A DNA stretch of 64,000 nucleotides from Boswellia sacra (lineage: Eukaryota; Streptophyta; Magnoliopsida; Sapindales; Burseraceae): the NCBI GenBank assembly GCA_013180625.2, contig SNVD02014811.1, positions 30,546 to 94,545 on the forward strand, written 5' to 3'. Below the pieces are notes generated by a model, which had not been told where the DNA came from, did no database searches, and was given only the letters and a program-made list of their open reading frames with translations. This document shows positions 34,701 through 46,023 of this stretch, piece by piece. The position numbers and the translations under genes are program-made. Every line of letters begins with the position of its first letter. Positions within the stretch are counted from its first letter, which is position 1.

Positions 34701-36600
34701 AGTCACTAAACAAATGCTCTATTTTCAATTTTTCCCAACACTTGTAGGTGTCAATGTTAGAGATATACAATGAAACGATTCGTGACCTGTTATCAATGAA
34801 TAGAGATTCAACACGAATGGAAAATGGTGCTTCTGGGAAACAATATGCCATTAAACATGATGCAAATGGAAACACACACGTCTCTGACCTTACGGTTGTG
34901 GATGTCTGCAGTACTAAAGAAGTCTCATATCTTTTAGATCGGGCTGCGCATAGCAGGTAATTGGTTTAGATCTTTATGTTTCACTACTGATGCCGATGTA
35001 TTTTGATATAAGTCCTGAAGCATACTGGACAGCTGTTTTTAAAATCCACGTTAGTTGAGTTCATTGTTTCTTTTCCATAGTTAATGTCCTGTTTATTTAT
35101 TTGTAATATTTTATCTTTCTAATGGTATTGACATTGTGAGATGTGATGAAACTTTGCCATGTTGAAAATTATTTGATGAGAAAAATTAATAGCATTTTCC
35201 TTTTAAGGAAATAAATATGGTATGGTGTTTCTGAGTTGCAGCATCCAAGTTTTCCAACTTTTTTTGCTTCAATTTAAAAGGATTTGCAATGACATTTTGT
35301 TTTGGTATTTAGGTCTGTAGGCAAGACCCAGATGAACGAACAATCTTCAAGAAGCCATTTTGTTTTCACATTGCGAATATCTGGTACTAACGAGGTAGAA
35401 TACCATTTTCCTCCTAACATCCAGTCACAACATCCACTCATACTTGTGCTCTTTCTTTCTCTCATGTACTGTCATCATAACTTCTTTTATCTCCTTTTAT
35501 TTAGCTGTTTATCTTTTTTGTCAACTAGAGCACTGAGCAACAGGTACAAGGTGTCCTTAACCTAATCGATCTTGCTGGGAGTGAACGTCTTTCTAAGAGT
35601 GGGTCATCTGGGGATCGACTCAAAGAAACCCAAGTACTTTGCCACTTTGTTATAAATTCTTTTGTTATTGTTATTGTTAGTTGTCAAGCATTTTTAGTTA
35701 ACTGATACCTTTTTTCCTCCCCTTTTTTTTTCCTTTTTCCTCGATCATGATCAGGCAATTAATAAAAGTCTATCATCCTTAAGTGATGTTATATTTTCCC
35801 TTGCAAAGAAGGAGGACCATGTACCGTTTAGGAACTCAAAGCTAACTTATCTTCTTCAGGTAATCATATGGAAGATCTCTATGGATGATTTGATTGAAAT
35901 GTGTCTCTCTAAAGAGTTTCTGATTTTGTATCTTTGTATGAAATATATAGCTTGTCTGAATACAATGAACCTTAATGCCAAAGGAGAGTTTTTATATGAT
36001 AGTGATGTCCTTAGTAAACTTATGAAGACTTTTAGGTATTTGATTAGATCTCTGTGGCATCATTCTACATAACTTGTCTATGTTTAGGTAGTTCTTTTTT
36101 ACAACTCTGCCTCATGACTATTAAACAAGTTAAGGCAACTATTAAACATCTTGCAAAGTTTCTAACTATTTAAGAGATAGTGGAGTATAAATTGGCTGTA
36201 CATGAAAGATTTAATTAATCATGACCCGAACCCTGGCAATTCTTCATCCTCTTTCTAATTTCTGTGTTTTGTGTTAGTAGAATACAACCTTGAATAGCCA
36301 ACTATGGGACACATGAAAGAGCCACTTTTGAAAATTTCTTGAGTCTTTTTGGTTGCTCTGGTTAATTTCTGATCATCAATGATGATGGTACTAACTTTCT
36401 TTACACCCACTGTTAACCAGCCTTGTCTAGGAGGGGACTCAAAGACATTGATGGTTGTAAATATCTCCCCGGATCCTTCCTCAGTGGGTGAGTCACTATG
36501 CTCACTCCGGTTTGCAGCCAGGGTTAATGCTTGTGAGATTGGAACTCCTCGGCGCCAAACTAACACACGGTCTTCAGAATCTCGCTTGAGCTATGGCTAA
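31704..36600 (+). CDS. KIN14N-like: Kinesin-14 (KATB/KATC type), C-terminal minus-end motor
   Basis: It encodes a 753-aa kinesin with N-terminal tail, coiled-coil stalk (about 65-390) and C-terminal motor (391-735). Coding exons: 31,704-31,895; 32,010-32,154; 32,232-32,341; 32,453-32,572; 32,695-32,898; 33,086-33,262; 33,358-33,432; 33,526-33,672; 33,749-33,887; 34,000-34,109; 34,495-34,656; 34,748-34,956; 35,313-35,394; 35,529-35,633; 35,755-35,859; 36,421-36,600. All introns are GT-AG and phases join without breaks. The motor keeps GQTGSGKT (480-487), NEQSSRSH (605-612) and DLAGSE (638-643), with the kinesin-14 neck [14 protein letters not shown] at 391. The start [14 protein letters not shown] and length match Arabidopsis ATK2/ATK3 (KIN14M/KIN14N), about 745-754 aa, rather than ATK1. 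A TGA in frame upstream (31,677) supports this ATG. The family crosslinks and focuses spindle microtubules. It looks intact. Confidence 0.95.
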
Positions 36601-37044
36601 TGTTTAGTAACAACTTTTAATAATTGATTTTCATTCTATTTGGGATTATCTGTATATCTATATCACTAGAGACTTGATCAAAGAGTTTAACATGAGCTGC
36701 TTGCAGTTTGTATAGTAAAAGAAATCCTTACCTTTGTATCATCTGGAGGGATTTTCCTTTCAGGTCATTAAATTTGTATCACTTTCTGATATGGGTTTCT
36801 GTCTAACATTTTGTTTATAAAATTCGATGTACGATTTAACGTCTGCTAATGTCTACTATTGTTTCTTTAATAAACCATGCCAACATGATTCAGACTTTTA
36901 AATTGAAGTAGCATCTCACAACATAAATTTTCTGAAGTATAACTAACAAAAGAACATGTATTTTACAGCAAATAGTAGTTGACTCAGCTATTCCGACTAC
37001 CTCAACAACTTGGCCCAGTTTGCCCCACATCAGACTTCAAAGAT

Positions 37045-37958
37045 TTATGCCATCCGATCCATTACCTCCTGAAGAATAACAGCCGTGTCTGCATAGAATG
37101 ATTCTGTCTGTGGCAGGCTCTTGATCTTGGCGGCATTTTCAAGCTTTCAAAACATCAAGTTAAAAAGTTACAAACAGCTGCATAAAATAATAATAATAAT
37201 AATAATCATAATGATAATGTTATTTACTTACGAAGAATTGTAGAAGTTTTCCACAGTCATCTATAAGATGATTTACCTTTTCGAAATTGTCAAACAATCT
37301 GTTAGCCAAATCTGTAAGAGGCTGTTTGTCACTGGCTGTGGCTGCTGAGATAACTTTGTCAAAATCATAATACATGAAGGTGGACTTGAGTCTCAAATAC
37401 TTCCTCACATAGTTAAGGGTCTCAGGTCCAATCAAATCTGCCATTGCCAGCAAATCAAATGCATACCTCTTTAGCCTATGCATGCTACCTTTCACTCCAA
37501 TATTTGCCATGTAGATTCCTTTCTTTAGGAAAGAACGTGTGCCCGTCTTCTCATTGGCAATATCTGCTTTAAAGCATAATATATAATATAACAACTTTAC
37601 AAGACAAAAATAAAAGAACAAGCAAGGACGTGTTATGCAGAAAAAAGTGGCAGCTTTCTATGTTGAATTGCTTACTGTTGTATACAGGAGGTATAGGTAG
37701 AGGACCAGTGATCCAGTAACCATTATCTTCAGCAAGAGAGACTCCATTATAAGTATTTCCAGTAAGTGCTATAGAAGCAAGGCCTAATGCTACTCTTCTG
37801 CTAGTTAATTGTACTGGTTGTTGCTCTTCACATTTTTCTGCTTTGTTGCCTAAAAGACCAATTATTTTAATTCTCCTGTGAGATTTTTGAAATCTGGGCA
37901 GCTTTGGAATGGCTGGAACGGTCTCAGAAACACCATTTAAGTTTGCTAAATGAGCCAT
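37045..37958 (-). CDS. PNSL3: Photosynthetic NDH subunit of lumenal location 3 (PsbQ-like)
   Basis: Three exons on the minus strand (37,676-37,958; 37,277-37,563; 37,045-37,143) encode 222 aa, close to Arabidopsis PnsL3 (about 220). The start [20 protein letters not shown] parallels the known protein; a frame-matched ATG 24 bp upstream (37,982) is less likely. A chloroplast transit part leads to a twin-arginine signal, [14 protein letters not shown] (RR at 54-55), with likely cleavage after SLA (76), so the mature protein is lumenal. Then come [51 protein letters not shown] and the end [11 protein letters not shown]. The four-helix PsbQ fold serves as a subunit of the chloroplast NDH complex in cyclic electron flow. 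Intron 2 has a trinucleotide AAT repeat; reading through it gives an early stop. It ends 445 bp from the convergent kinesin gene. Confidence 0.93.
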
Positions 37959-38890
37959 TGCAGAAGAATTTTGAGTAAGCATTGAACTTCTGATAGAATG
38001 AGAATTTCGTGGCTTTCAGTTAATATCCATTAGAGAAAGTGTTGGTTGCTATTGACCACCAGAAGTATATCCTTATTGAGGATAGTCTGGTCATTTGGTC
38101 CGAACTTTAGTTTTGACTAACATCTAGAATTGTGATGTAACTAGAATTGTGATGTAACGACTGTTTGCCCCTTTGTTTTGTTACATTGTCATTAAAAGTA
38201 CTCAATTCTTTTTGTCCGCGAGCCAATATTCCAATTATAAAGGGTAATGATGCATACAAATTCTAATTCAACTACATAGCTTGAATTTGATTTAAACGTT
38301 ACACAAAATTATCAAGACTTAAAAGATATGTTTATGCAGTTCTTTTTTACTGTTTCCACTCCATGTCTGTAATTTTCTGACGCTACCTTTCCAATTATTT
38401 TTCACTTAGAAGAACTTACACTGATGTAGTTGCAATTGCCGTATCCATGTAGTAGATTATATGGTTTTTTCAGTTCCATTTTTGTCTGAGTTATTATTAT
38501 TATTTTCACACGATTTTCTGCACTCAATTTCCAATGGGAAACCCAGTTATTGTATCGTTTAGTGAAATAAGAAAACAGCCTGCAATGAAATTCGTGCAGG
38601 GAAAAATTGAACAAAAATCCTGTATGCCTAAGTATATTTTTAAAAATTAATTTAAAAATAGACCTACTATTATTATATTTGTTTATTGCTATTAAGCCTA
38701 TTATATGTTTTTACGCAATAGGGCATCTACAGGCTAAAAAAATTAAATCTTTTTGTCCTTCTGAAGATACTAAACTAATACTGTCAACAATCCCATGTAC
38801 ATATTTTTCAAGCTATCTTTCCAAGTTTGACTATACAACGTGGATACCTTGTGCAGTAAACAAGATAACGTCAAGATTTGCAAAATATTA
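37959..38890 (-). promoter_or_regulatory. Upstream region of PNSL3
   Basis: About 930 bp separate the PNSL3 start from the Harbinger end at 38,891. I see no clear TATA box and no other gene; the promoter is presumed to be here. Minor features are ATT repeats near 38,495. Confidence 0.4.
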
Positions 38891-39408
38891 GGGGCCGTTT
38901 GGTATGGAATGTTAGCTTGGGAATGGGAAAATGGTAACCAAACACGGAAAATGATTCCCAACCCGTGTTTGGTTACCATTTTAAAAAATTTGAACTCTGG
39001 AATCTATGTTTCCCATGGGATTCAGATTACCGTCTAACGGGGTAATATCAATCCCTTCTAGGACTTTAGTTTGAGATGTCATGGAATCACAAACTCGAAG
39101 AGAAACAAAAAAAATCTCCATCGACAGTGAGAAGGAAAAGAGAAAACGTGACAGAGTAACGGAAACGAGAAGTCGATTGGGCAAATACCCAACGTTGCCC
39201 ACCTTTCTCTGACCTTCTTCTTCCTTCCATCGTGGTAGTCGCACCAGCACGACAACTGAGCATACGTCACACGCGACTGCAACGACTGTAGAAACGCATT
39301 CCCAATTTGTTAAAATAAAAAGTCACGTTTCCTTCTCGTTCATTTCACTGTCTCAAACTGAGGTACGTTTATTTGTTGGTTTTTTTGTAGTTTTACTGAT
39401 TTATTTGG

Positions 39409-39820
39409 TTGTTTTCTATTTCGTTAGATTTGATTTAGTTTTTAGGGAATCTTAATTAGGGATTTGAGTTTCCATCGGATATGTGAACTTATTCTGTGTT
39501 TCTAGGGATAAATATAGTGTTATTATGTGATTTTTGTGGTTTGATGTGTATGAAAACTGTGAAAATCGACGGGTTTTGTCGCGAGGTAGACGATGGCGAG
39601 TGTCGAATTTAACTCGACTCCACTCGACACTCGACATTTACATATCGAGTCGTGTCGGATTCATAACCGACACTCGATATCAATCTATTTTTGAAGACAT
39701 CGAGTGTCGAACACTCGAATAATCCGACATCCGACAAAGTCGTATAGTCGATTGGAGGTATCCGATAGGAGTTGCATCGAGTTTTGTCGAGTTGAGTCGA
39801 GTTTTGTCGAGTGTTTTAGC
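39409..39820. repeat. Left subterminal inverted repeat, CGA-rich
   Basis: From GTTGTTTTCTATTTCGTTAG this matches the reverse complement of 43,383 inwards, including GTGTATGAAAACTGTG. From 39,577 on it is filled with TCGAGTGTCGA, ACTCGACAC, CCGACA and TCGAGTT motifs in both orientations. Confidence 0.85.
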
Positions 39821-39970
39821 AGGTTGCTTGTTTTAGCTTTGTTTTTTTGCTTTTTTCCATCATATTTAACAATATTTCTTGCATTCATATTTTTCAACAT
39901 TATCATTCATATAACTACATGATAAATTCAATCATTGTTCATGTGTATATATTTCAAACTTTATACAGGT

Positions 39971-41250
39971 ATGACTCGTCTTCCATTGATTGCAAAGAAA
40001 AGAATTATAGCTATTTTGGTTCAATATATAAAAGTGTTGAATAAGATGACCCTTCTTTTCATTCTCATGTTGTTTATTATTATTTCTAGAAGACGATCAA
40101 GTAAAAATGAATTCTCCTTTAGCTCTTTTCATAGGCATAAAATACGTCAACTAAATATTTTTAGAATGATTCATTCTAGTGACCTAGCCTGTGTTGAAAG
40201 TGCTCGCATGGATAAGAGAATATTTGCTATTTTGTGTCACCATCTTAGAACTATTGGGGGCTTGCAGGGGACAAAAAATATGGACATTGAAGAAATGGTT
40301 TCTCTATTCTTACATATTATTTCTCATGACATTAAGAATAGAGTAATGAGGCGTCAATATGCACGCTCGGTAGAAACAGTCGGTAGACAATTTAATAACG
40401 TCTTGAATGCTTTGTTACATGTCCATGAGTTATTACTAAAGACTCCAGAGCCAATTCTAGATAATTCAACTGATGAGAGTTGGAAATGGTTTAAGGTGGA
40501 AATGGTTTAGGAAGAATGAAATTGCTACCAACGTGTTAGGAGTCATCTCACAAGATATGCAATTTATTTATGTCTTGCCTGGATGGGAAGGATCAGCTGC
40601 TGACTCTAGAGTTTTATGGGATGCTTTATCTAGGACAAACGGGTTAAAAGTTCTACAAGGTAAGTTAATTTTTTTTCCTTGTTTTAATAAATGCTATTTT
40701 ATGCAACATAACTACTATTTTTTCTAAACTTTGTCATTTGATGTGCAGGATACTACTACCTTTGTGATGCTGGGTATCCCAATGGTGAAGGCTTCTTGGC
40801 ACCATATAGAGGACAGCGATATCATTTAAATGATTAGGATATCCCACCTAATACTCCTGCTGAATTTTTTAACATGAGACATTCTTCGGCTAGAAATATA
40901 ATAGAGAGGGCATTTGGATTGTTGAAAGGGCGATGAGCAATTCTTAGAGGTCGATCGTACTATCTTGTCAAAATCCAATGTCGAATTATCTTGGGATGTT
41001 GTCTCCTTCACAACTTGATTAGACGAGAAATGCCTGTAGATCCTTTAGAACAAGCTTTGAGAGAAAGTGAACATGATGCTAGTGATAATGATGATGGTGA
41101 AGAAGAGGACAATGTAGACAATAATCATTATACACATATCGAAACATCAAATGCATGGAATGCTTGGAGAGATAGCTTGGCTGCATAAATGTTTGACCAA
41201 TGGCAAAGGAACCGAGATTGTAGAAGTTGGCTTATTGTGCTTGAAAATAT
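39971..41250 (+). pseudogene. PIF/Harbinger transposase (DDE_Tnp_4), broken
   Basis: The start MTRLPLIAKKR leads to the N-terminal part with DKRIFAILCHHLRTIGGLQG, MRRQYARSVETVGRQFNNVL and a frame break at about 40,495. At the break a 14-bp GTGGAAATGGTTTA duplication joins ESWKWFK to [11 protein letters not shown]. Roughly 30 residues of the usual family sequence, including the ALDGT segment with the first catalytic Asp, are missing. The second Asp region ([12 protein letters not shown]) and the Glu region (NIIERAFGLLKGR) remain. An intron at 40,660-40,748 fits GT-AG. TGG-to-stop changes occur after HLND and KGR, and a stop follows RDSLAA. It would cut and paste the element together with the Myb-like protein. 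Confidence 0.85.
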
Positions 41251-41479
41251 TCAGTTGTGCTTGAACAATTGTAGTGAAATACATGCGGTTTTATATCAAC
41301 ATTTTAAGGCCTTTGAATTTAATGTTTCAATGAACAATTTTATCTCTTTAGTTTGAAATTTATCAATATAATAGTATTTCCATTTCATTTCTATGTCTTT
41401 GGATAATTTATAGCAGTTACTAATTTTTCATACTTTTTTCTAATCTAACTTGATGTGAGTTATATCTACATTCAGTAGA

Positions 41480-42515
41480 ATGGATGCTCCAGACCGAGAA
41501 CCACCAAATAGAGTAAAAAAGCATCAATGGACTTTAGCTGAGGATAGCAAGTTGGTTGAGTGTTTATTGGAGATAGCTAATAGTGGAAGGTGGAAAGCGG
41601 ATAATGGAACTTTTAAACCAGGCTATTTACAACAATTAGAAAAAATGATGAATGAGAAGATTCCTGATTGTGGACTGAGAGCACAACCTCACATTGATTC
41701 TCATATCAAGATTCTAAAGAAACAATTTAATGCAATTTCTGAGATGTTAGGACCTGCTGCAAGTGGATTTGGTTGGAATGATGAACTCAAGTGTGTTGTT
41801 GCTGAACAGAGCATGTTTGATGATTGGGTTAAGGTAAGGATTTTTGTTGTTTGTTTACTTAGTTGAATGTCATTAGAGTATAACAAATTTAAAGCATTTC
41901 CTTCCACTTGTTCTGTCTAATGTTTGTTGTATGTCTTCTAACATTTACACAGAGTCATCCAAATGCAAAGGCTTATAGAACAAATCATTTTCACATTTTG
42001 ATGATTTGGTAACCGTGTTTGGGAAGGACCGTGCCAATGGACAAGGTGCAATGGGATTTTCTAAAACGGTTGAAGAGATTAATAGAGAGGTAGAGAGAGA
42101 TCAAAGTGTTGAGTTCGATCCATTCAACCTAGTAGATGACCTTATTGGTATTACAAGCATGAGTCACACAAGCACACCAATTGGTTCAACACAAACAGGT
42201 AGAAAAAGTAGGAAAAGATCAAGAAATGTGGATCCTTTGGTTGATATGTTGAATGCCACAGTGCAAAAATTTGGTGAAATACATGCTACTGCTAGTGATA
42301 ACATTAGAAGAATTGCTGATTGCTTTCAGGCTGAAACTGATGGAGTAACTAGGAGGATGAAAATCTTTGATGAACTTAAAAAAGTTGAAGGGCCAATAGA
42401 TTCACAACGAGTTAAAGTTGGACAACTTCTTGTCCAAAATCAAGCTAACATAGATTTTTTCTTCACATTGGATGATGAATTCAAACTTGAATTTCTTCTT
42501 GGACTATTGGAATGA
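41480..42515 (+). pseudogene. Harbinger Myb/SANT-like DNA-binding protein, frameshifted
   Basis: Exon 1 (41,480-41,833) begins [17 protein letters not shown] and holds a Myb/SANT-like domain: [17 protein letters not shown], then [13 protein letters not shown] and [13 protein letters not shown], and a [11 protein letters not shown] part. A GT-AG intron (41,834-41,952) follows. Exon 2 starts SHPNAK and then loses frame near 41,975; the expected HFDDLVTVFGKDRA is recovered in another frame from about 42,003. The C-terminal part has a basic GRKSRKRSR and ends FLLGLLE at 42,515. In this superfamily the protein recruits transposase to the element's ends. Confidence 0.85.
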
Positions 42516-42959
42516 GATGGAATGGAACTTTTTTGTTTTTTTGGCAAACTTTGTTGCTAGTGGCAATTGGGTGAACTTTGTAGTCATGATTTTGGGAACT
42601 TTTGATGGTATTCCGGAGTACTCATCAACTTTTGGCCACATTGTGTGGACAAATGTTACTAACTTTGATGTTCTTCATTGTGACAAATAGTATTACAATG
42701 AAACTTAAATCAGCTTGCTTTGGGAATAGCACAGTCTTGCCTTGTTTTGTAACTTTGTTTACACCATTATATGAAATTCGTAATATTGGTCTAGCATTAG
42801 TCATCAAATTTTTCTTCAATTCCCATGTTTTATTAGATATTTATGATAGCAGGTTTGTTTTCTTCTTGCATGTTTTTTTTTTTGAAAAAATTGAAAAAAT
42901 GGACACAATTAGGGGCCCTTAGTTAAATATGATGTAAAAAGGCAAAAAAACAAAGCTAA

Positions 42960-43383
42960 AACGAGCAACCGACAAAACGCTTGACAAAACTCGACACAAG
43001 CTTTCATCCGACATGTCGAGTGTCTGATACATGATTCGAGACATCTATATGTCGGTTTTCATGTATCCGACACTCGATATGTTAGATGAAATGTCTTCGA
43101 AAATAGACTGATATCGAGTGTCAGTTGTGAATCCGACATGACTCGACATGTAAGTGTCGAGTGTCGAGTGGAGTCGAGATAAATCCGACACTCGCCATCA
43201 TCTACCTCGCGATGAAACCCGTTGGTTTCCACAGTTTTCATACACATCAAACCACAAAAATCACATAATAACACTAGATTTATCCCTAGAAATATAAAAT
43301 AAGTTCACAAATCCAACGGAAACTCAAATCCCTAATTAAGATTCCGTAAAAACTAAATCAAATCTAACGAAACAGAAAACAAC
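42960..43383. repeat. Right subterminal inverted repeat, CGA-rich
   Basis: The inverted partner of 39,409-39,820. It has the same CGA-rich motif array (42,965-43,205) on the inner side, then the unique inverted arm with TTTTCATACACATCAAACC out to AGAAAACAAC. Confidence 0.85.
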
Positions 43384-43998
43384 ATTCTGTATATGTGCAA
43401 GAATGATTTCTTTGTAATAAAAGTGTGATTTAAAAGAAAAAACATTTATGCATCTGACCTTTCCAATATAGCATACAGCAAAATTATTAATAAATTATGA
43501 TAAATTTATTAATACATTTTATGATAAATTTATAAATTATTTATAGTAATTTATAATTAATTTATGAAAAAATATTTATTGCAATTTATAATGGATTTAT
43601 AATAAATTCACAATATTTTTAAATTATTTATAGCAATTCATAATAAATAATTTTTAAAATCTTCAAAATTATTATCCTTATATATATATATATATATATA
43701 TATATTCAGTTATATATATATTTTACAATTATACTAGAACAAGAAAAAAATTTTAAGTCTTTTTGATAAAGTAACAAAATTTGTATTATCATGGTTACTC
43801 AAATAATAAAGAAAATTAACATTCCTGTGTACAACCAAACACAATAATCTGATTCCTATAGTAATCTAGACCGAGATTCCTATAGCAAACCAAACATAGT
43901 ACTAATCATACTTTCCCAGATATCAGATTCCCATGTTTTACTTTCTCAGCAATGTGAATCACATCCTCAAGATTTCTATCCCTTGTACCAAAAGGCCC
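43384..43998. other. Right terminal part of the Harbinger element
   Basis: Non-coding, AT-rich DNA with a (TA)n run at 43,680-43,705. Motifs such as CAAACCAAACATAG resemble the inverted form of the left end (GTAACCAAACACGG). Confidence 0.55.
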
Positions 43999-44130
43999 AA
44001 GAAATCAATAAATTAAAAAAAAGAATATAGAGTCCCTTAACTTTGATTTCTTTAAAGTGTACTTCAATCATATCTTGATTTTTCTTTGTTTTTATCTCAA
44101 GTCTCTTATCTTTGGAAGGTATAAAAACAA

Positions 44131-45118
44131 TGTGTGGGATTATTTGCACCCACTTTTCTTATTAATACACCCCTTATTTAATGAACCCCTATCTAATTTA
44201 AAATATTAATTTTTATAATAATGCTACATTTACAAAATCTGTATACAAAGTTTGTATATAAAATTGATGTGACATCAAGTGAATACAAAAATTAATATAA
44301 ATTGTCAATATAATAAATATTGATTTTATAAACTCAACCTAATTCCAAACATGACCTTTATTAAATACAAATGTTTTAAATATTTGATTTCCTAAATTAA
44401 CTCATCATTTAAATATCTACCTACACCCACCAATTAACATATTTTTTCAACAAAAAAAAAGCTCATCTGCGGCTTTTCAATCAATGTTTTACACTTGCTC
44501 ACCAAATAAAAAAGTTCAATTTTTTAACGTTATTTTGTTTTAATTGAAATGGAATATATGAAAATATTTCTTTCGAAACCAAATGTTAATATCATCAAAA
44601 CGCCAAGGGTAGCCCAAACACAGCTGCCACAGCAAAGAGCAGCTACACTCGGCATTGATTGGATCTCTTGTGCACAACACCTATGTGCTCTCTCGCCTCT
44701 CTCCGCTCTCCTCTCCTTTGCACCCCTCCACCACTGCAATGGTGCGAGATGCGGGCTTGCACACCCCACCCCAACCGTTGTCACTTTCTTCCACTTCTTC
44801 TGCCACGTCTACATCCCTTGTCTCATATCTTAGTTTTCACGGTATTTTTCTTCAACCTAATTTAAAAACATTTGTTAGATAATCATTGCTAATTTAAATA
44901 GCTGATGACGAAGAATAAGATGGGATAGTGAAGTCTTAAATCGGTGCAGAGGAAGGTGGGTGAAAAGATGGGTGTGGATGGTAAAATAAAATGTATTAAA
45001 GTTAATTAGGTTTAATGCAACTTAATAGTAAATTTGTGTAAGGATAATTTAGTAATAAAAAATTTTAACAAAAAAGTGGGTGTGTTAATGAAAAAGATGG
45101 GTGTAAATAACCCCACCC
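44131..45118. mobile_element. Non-autonomous TIR element, hAT-like by target duplication
   Basis: The left end GTGGGATTATTTGCACCCAC matches the inverted right end GTGGGGTTATTTACACCCAT, and similarity goes on for about 40 bases. Direct repeats AAAAACAA flank it (44,123-44,130 and 45,119-45,126). An 8-bp duplication is the hAT length. The ends do not show a typical hAT terminus, so another class is possible. The middle (about 44,585-44,800) is GC-richer than its ends and is discussed as a possible capture. It has no transposase. Confidence 0.6.
44218..44305. repeat. Short dispersed repeat (MITE-like), copy 2
   Basis: It resembles 78-170: ATGCTACATTTACAAA, then TATAAAATTGATGTGACA. It lies inside the TIR element at 44,131-45,118, so it may be part of that element's left arm or an insertion into it. 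Confidence 0.35.
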
Positions 45119-45126
45119 AAAAACAA

Positions 45127-45415
45127 CTTATTTTTTTTCAAGAGGACCAAAAAGGTCTTAGAATGAAACCCTTGTCTCTCTTTGTATTTTTCTAGTCTCT
45201 ATTTTTAGAATTTTTACTCGATATATAATTAATTAAAATATCCAAATTTAAATAAGTTAAATTATACTTGTCACTTAGATATTCAAAATCTTTGAATTTA
45301 TGTACAATTAATAAACAAATAAAAATCGTAATTCAAATTCCAAAACTAATTCTATTTATAGTGTTTCACTTATAGATAAGTGTAACCTAATTATGGGTTT
45401 GTGGCCTATTTTATT
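45127..45415. other. Short intergenic stretch, nothing recognised
   Basis: AT-rich DNA between the two TIR elements, without gene or repeat that I can identify. Confidence 0.5.
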
Positions 45416-45500
45416 AAGAGTGTTTTTATTTAGTCCCTATTTTTCATCTTATTAGCCTCCTTTTATATTTCTTTTATTTTATGACAACTTTACCCTAATA
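45416..45500. repeat. Left end of a TIR element split by the Tat insertion
   Basis: AGAGTGTTTTTATTTAGTCC and the next 65 or so bases match the inverted sequence at 56,872-56,960, including TTAGCCTCC against GGGGGCTAA and ATGACAACTTTACCC against its inverse. The target duplication was not resolved. Confidence 0.65.
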
Positions 45501-46023
45501 CAAAGCATTAAAAAGGACCAAAAAAATTCTAAATATACACATTTCTTTTTATTTTCTCTAACTGCATATAAAACGACTTGATTTCCAAAATTAGTATCAG
45601 TAGCATTTGGATTTAGTTAATAACCATTATTTGTTCTCCATTCTATTGTTGGTAATTGGGGAAAGATAATTCATTAATATCGTTTTGAAGGCCCGATGTG
45701 CAGCCAAGTGATGAAGTCAAACGCTACCTAAATCGCTTGTCAAAGAACTGATTAATAGCAATGAATTGATAATTGGAATAAAAGTGATAGGATTTCCGTT
45801 GTTCACTCTTGAATTTCTTGATTTTGCAAAACTTCATTCTTGGTGTCTGCATGCTAATTATATTAGTCTAATGCTTCATGCTTTCAGTGCTGGTGCCAAA
45901 TAGAAGGATTTCTTTTTGAAGGGAAAGTGGTAAAAGAGGTTTTGAAATAATGAAACTTGTTTTCAATAATTTGGTTTTAGAGTACTTTAATATTCATTAT
46001 AATATTGTAAATCCAGGACTATG

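Larger units (their letters stand above)
38891..43998 (+). mobile_element. PIF/Harbinger DNA transposon with both ORFs, inactivated
   Basis: The left end reads GGGGCCGTTTGGTATGG and the right end reads ...TACCAAAAGGCCC, inverted at about 12 of 15 bases (GGGCCGTTTGGTATG against GGGCCTTTTGGTACA). Inside are the two genes expected of this superfamily: a DDE transposase and a Myb/SANT-like protein, both on the plus strand. Long CGA-rich inverted arrays lie further in (39,409-39,820 and 42,960-43,383). TTA precedes the left end, but the right flank (AAG) does not match the 3-bp duplication expected, so the exact ends are uncertain. Stops and deletions in the genes show it is no longer autonomous. 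Confidence 0.82.

Noticed and set aside
37220..37276. Extension of the PNSL3 second exon into the next open codons
   Set aside because: GAAAAG|GTAAAT is a good donor, and joining to 37,143 restores the conserved FEKLE...LLQEV-type end.
44549..44882. Ser/Pro/Leu-rich frames in the TIR element
   Set aside because: Three overlapping frames with no recognisable domain, explained by local GC content.
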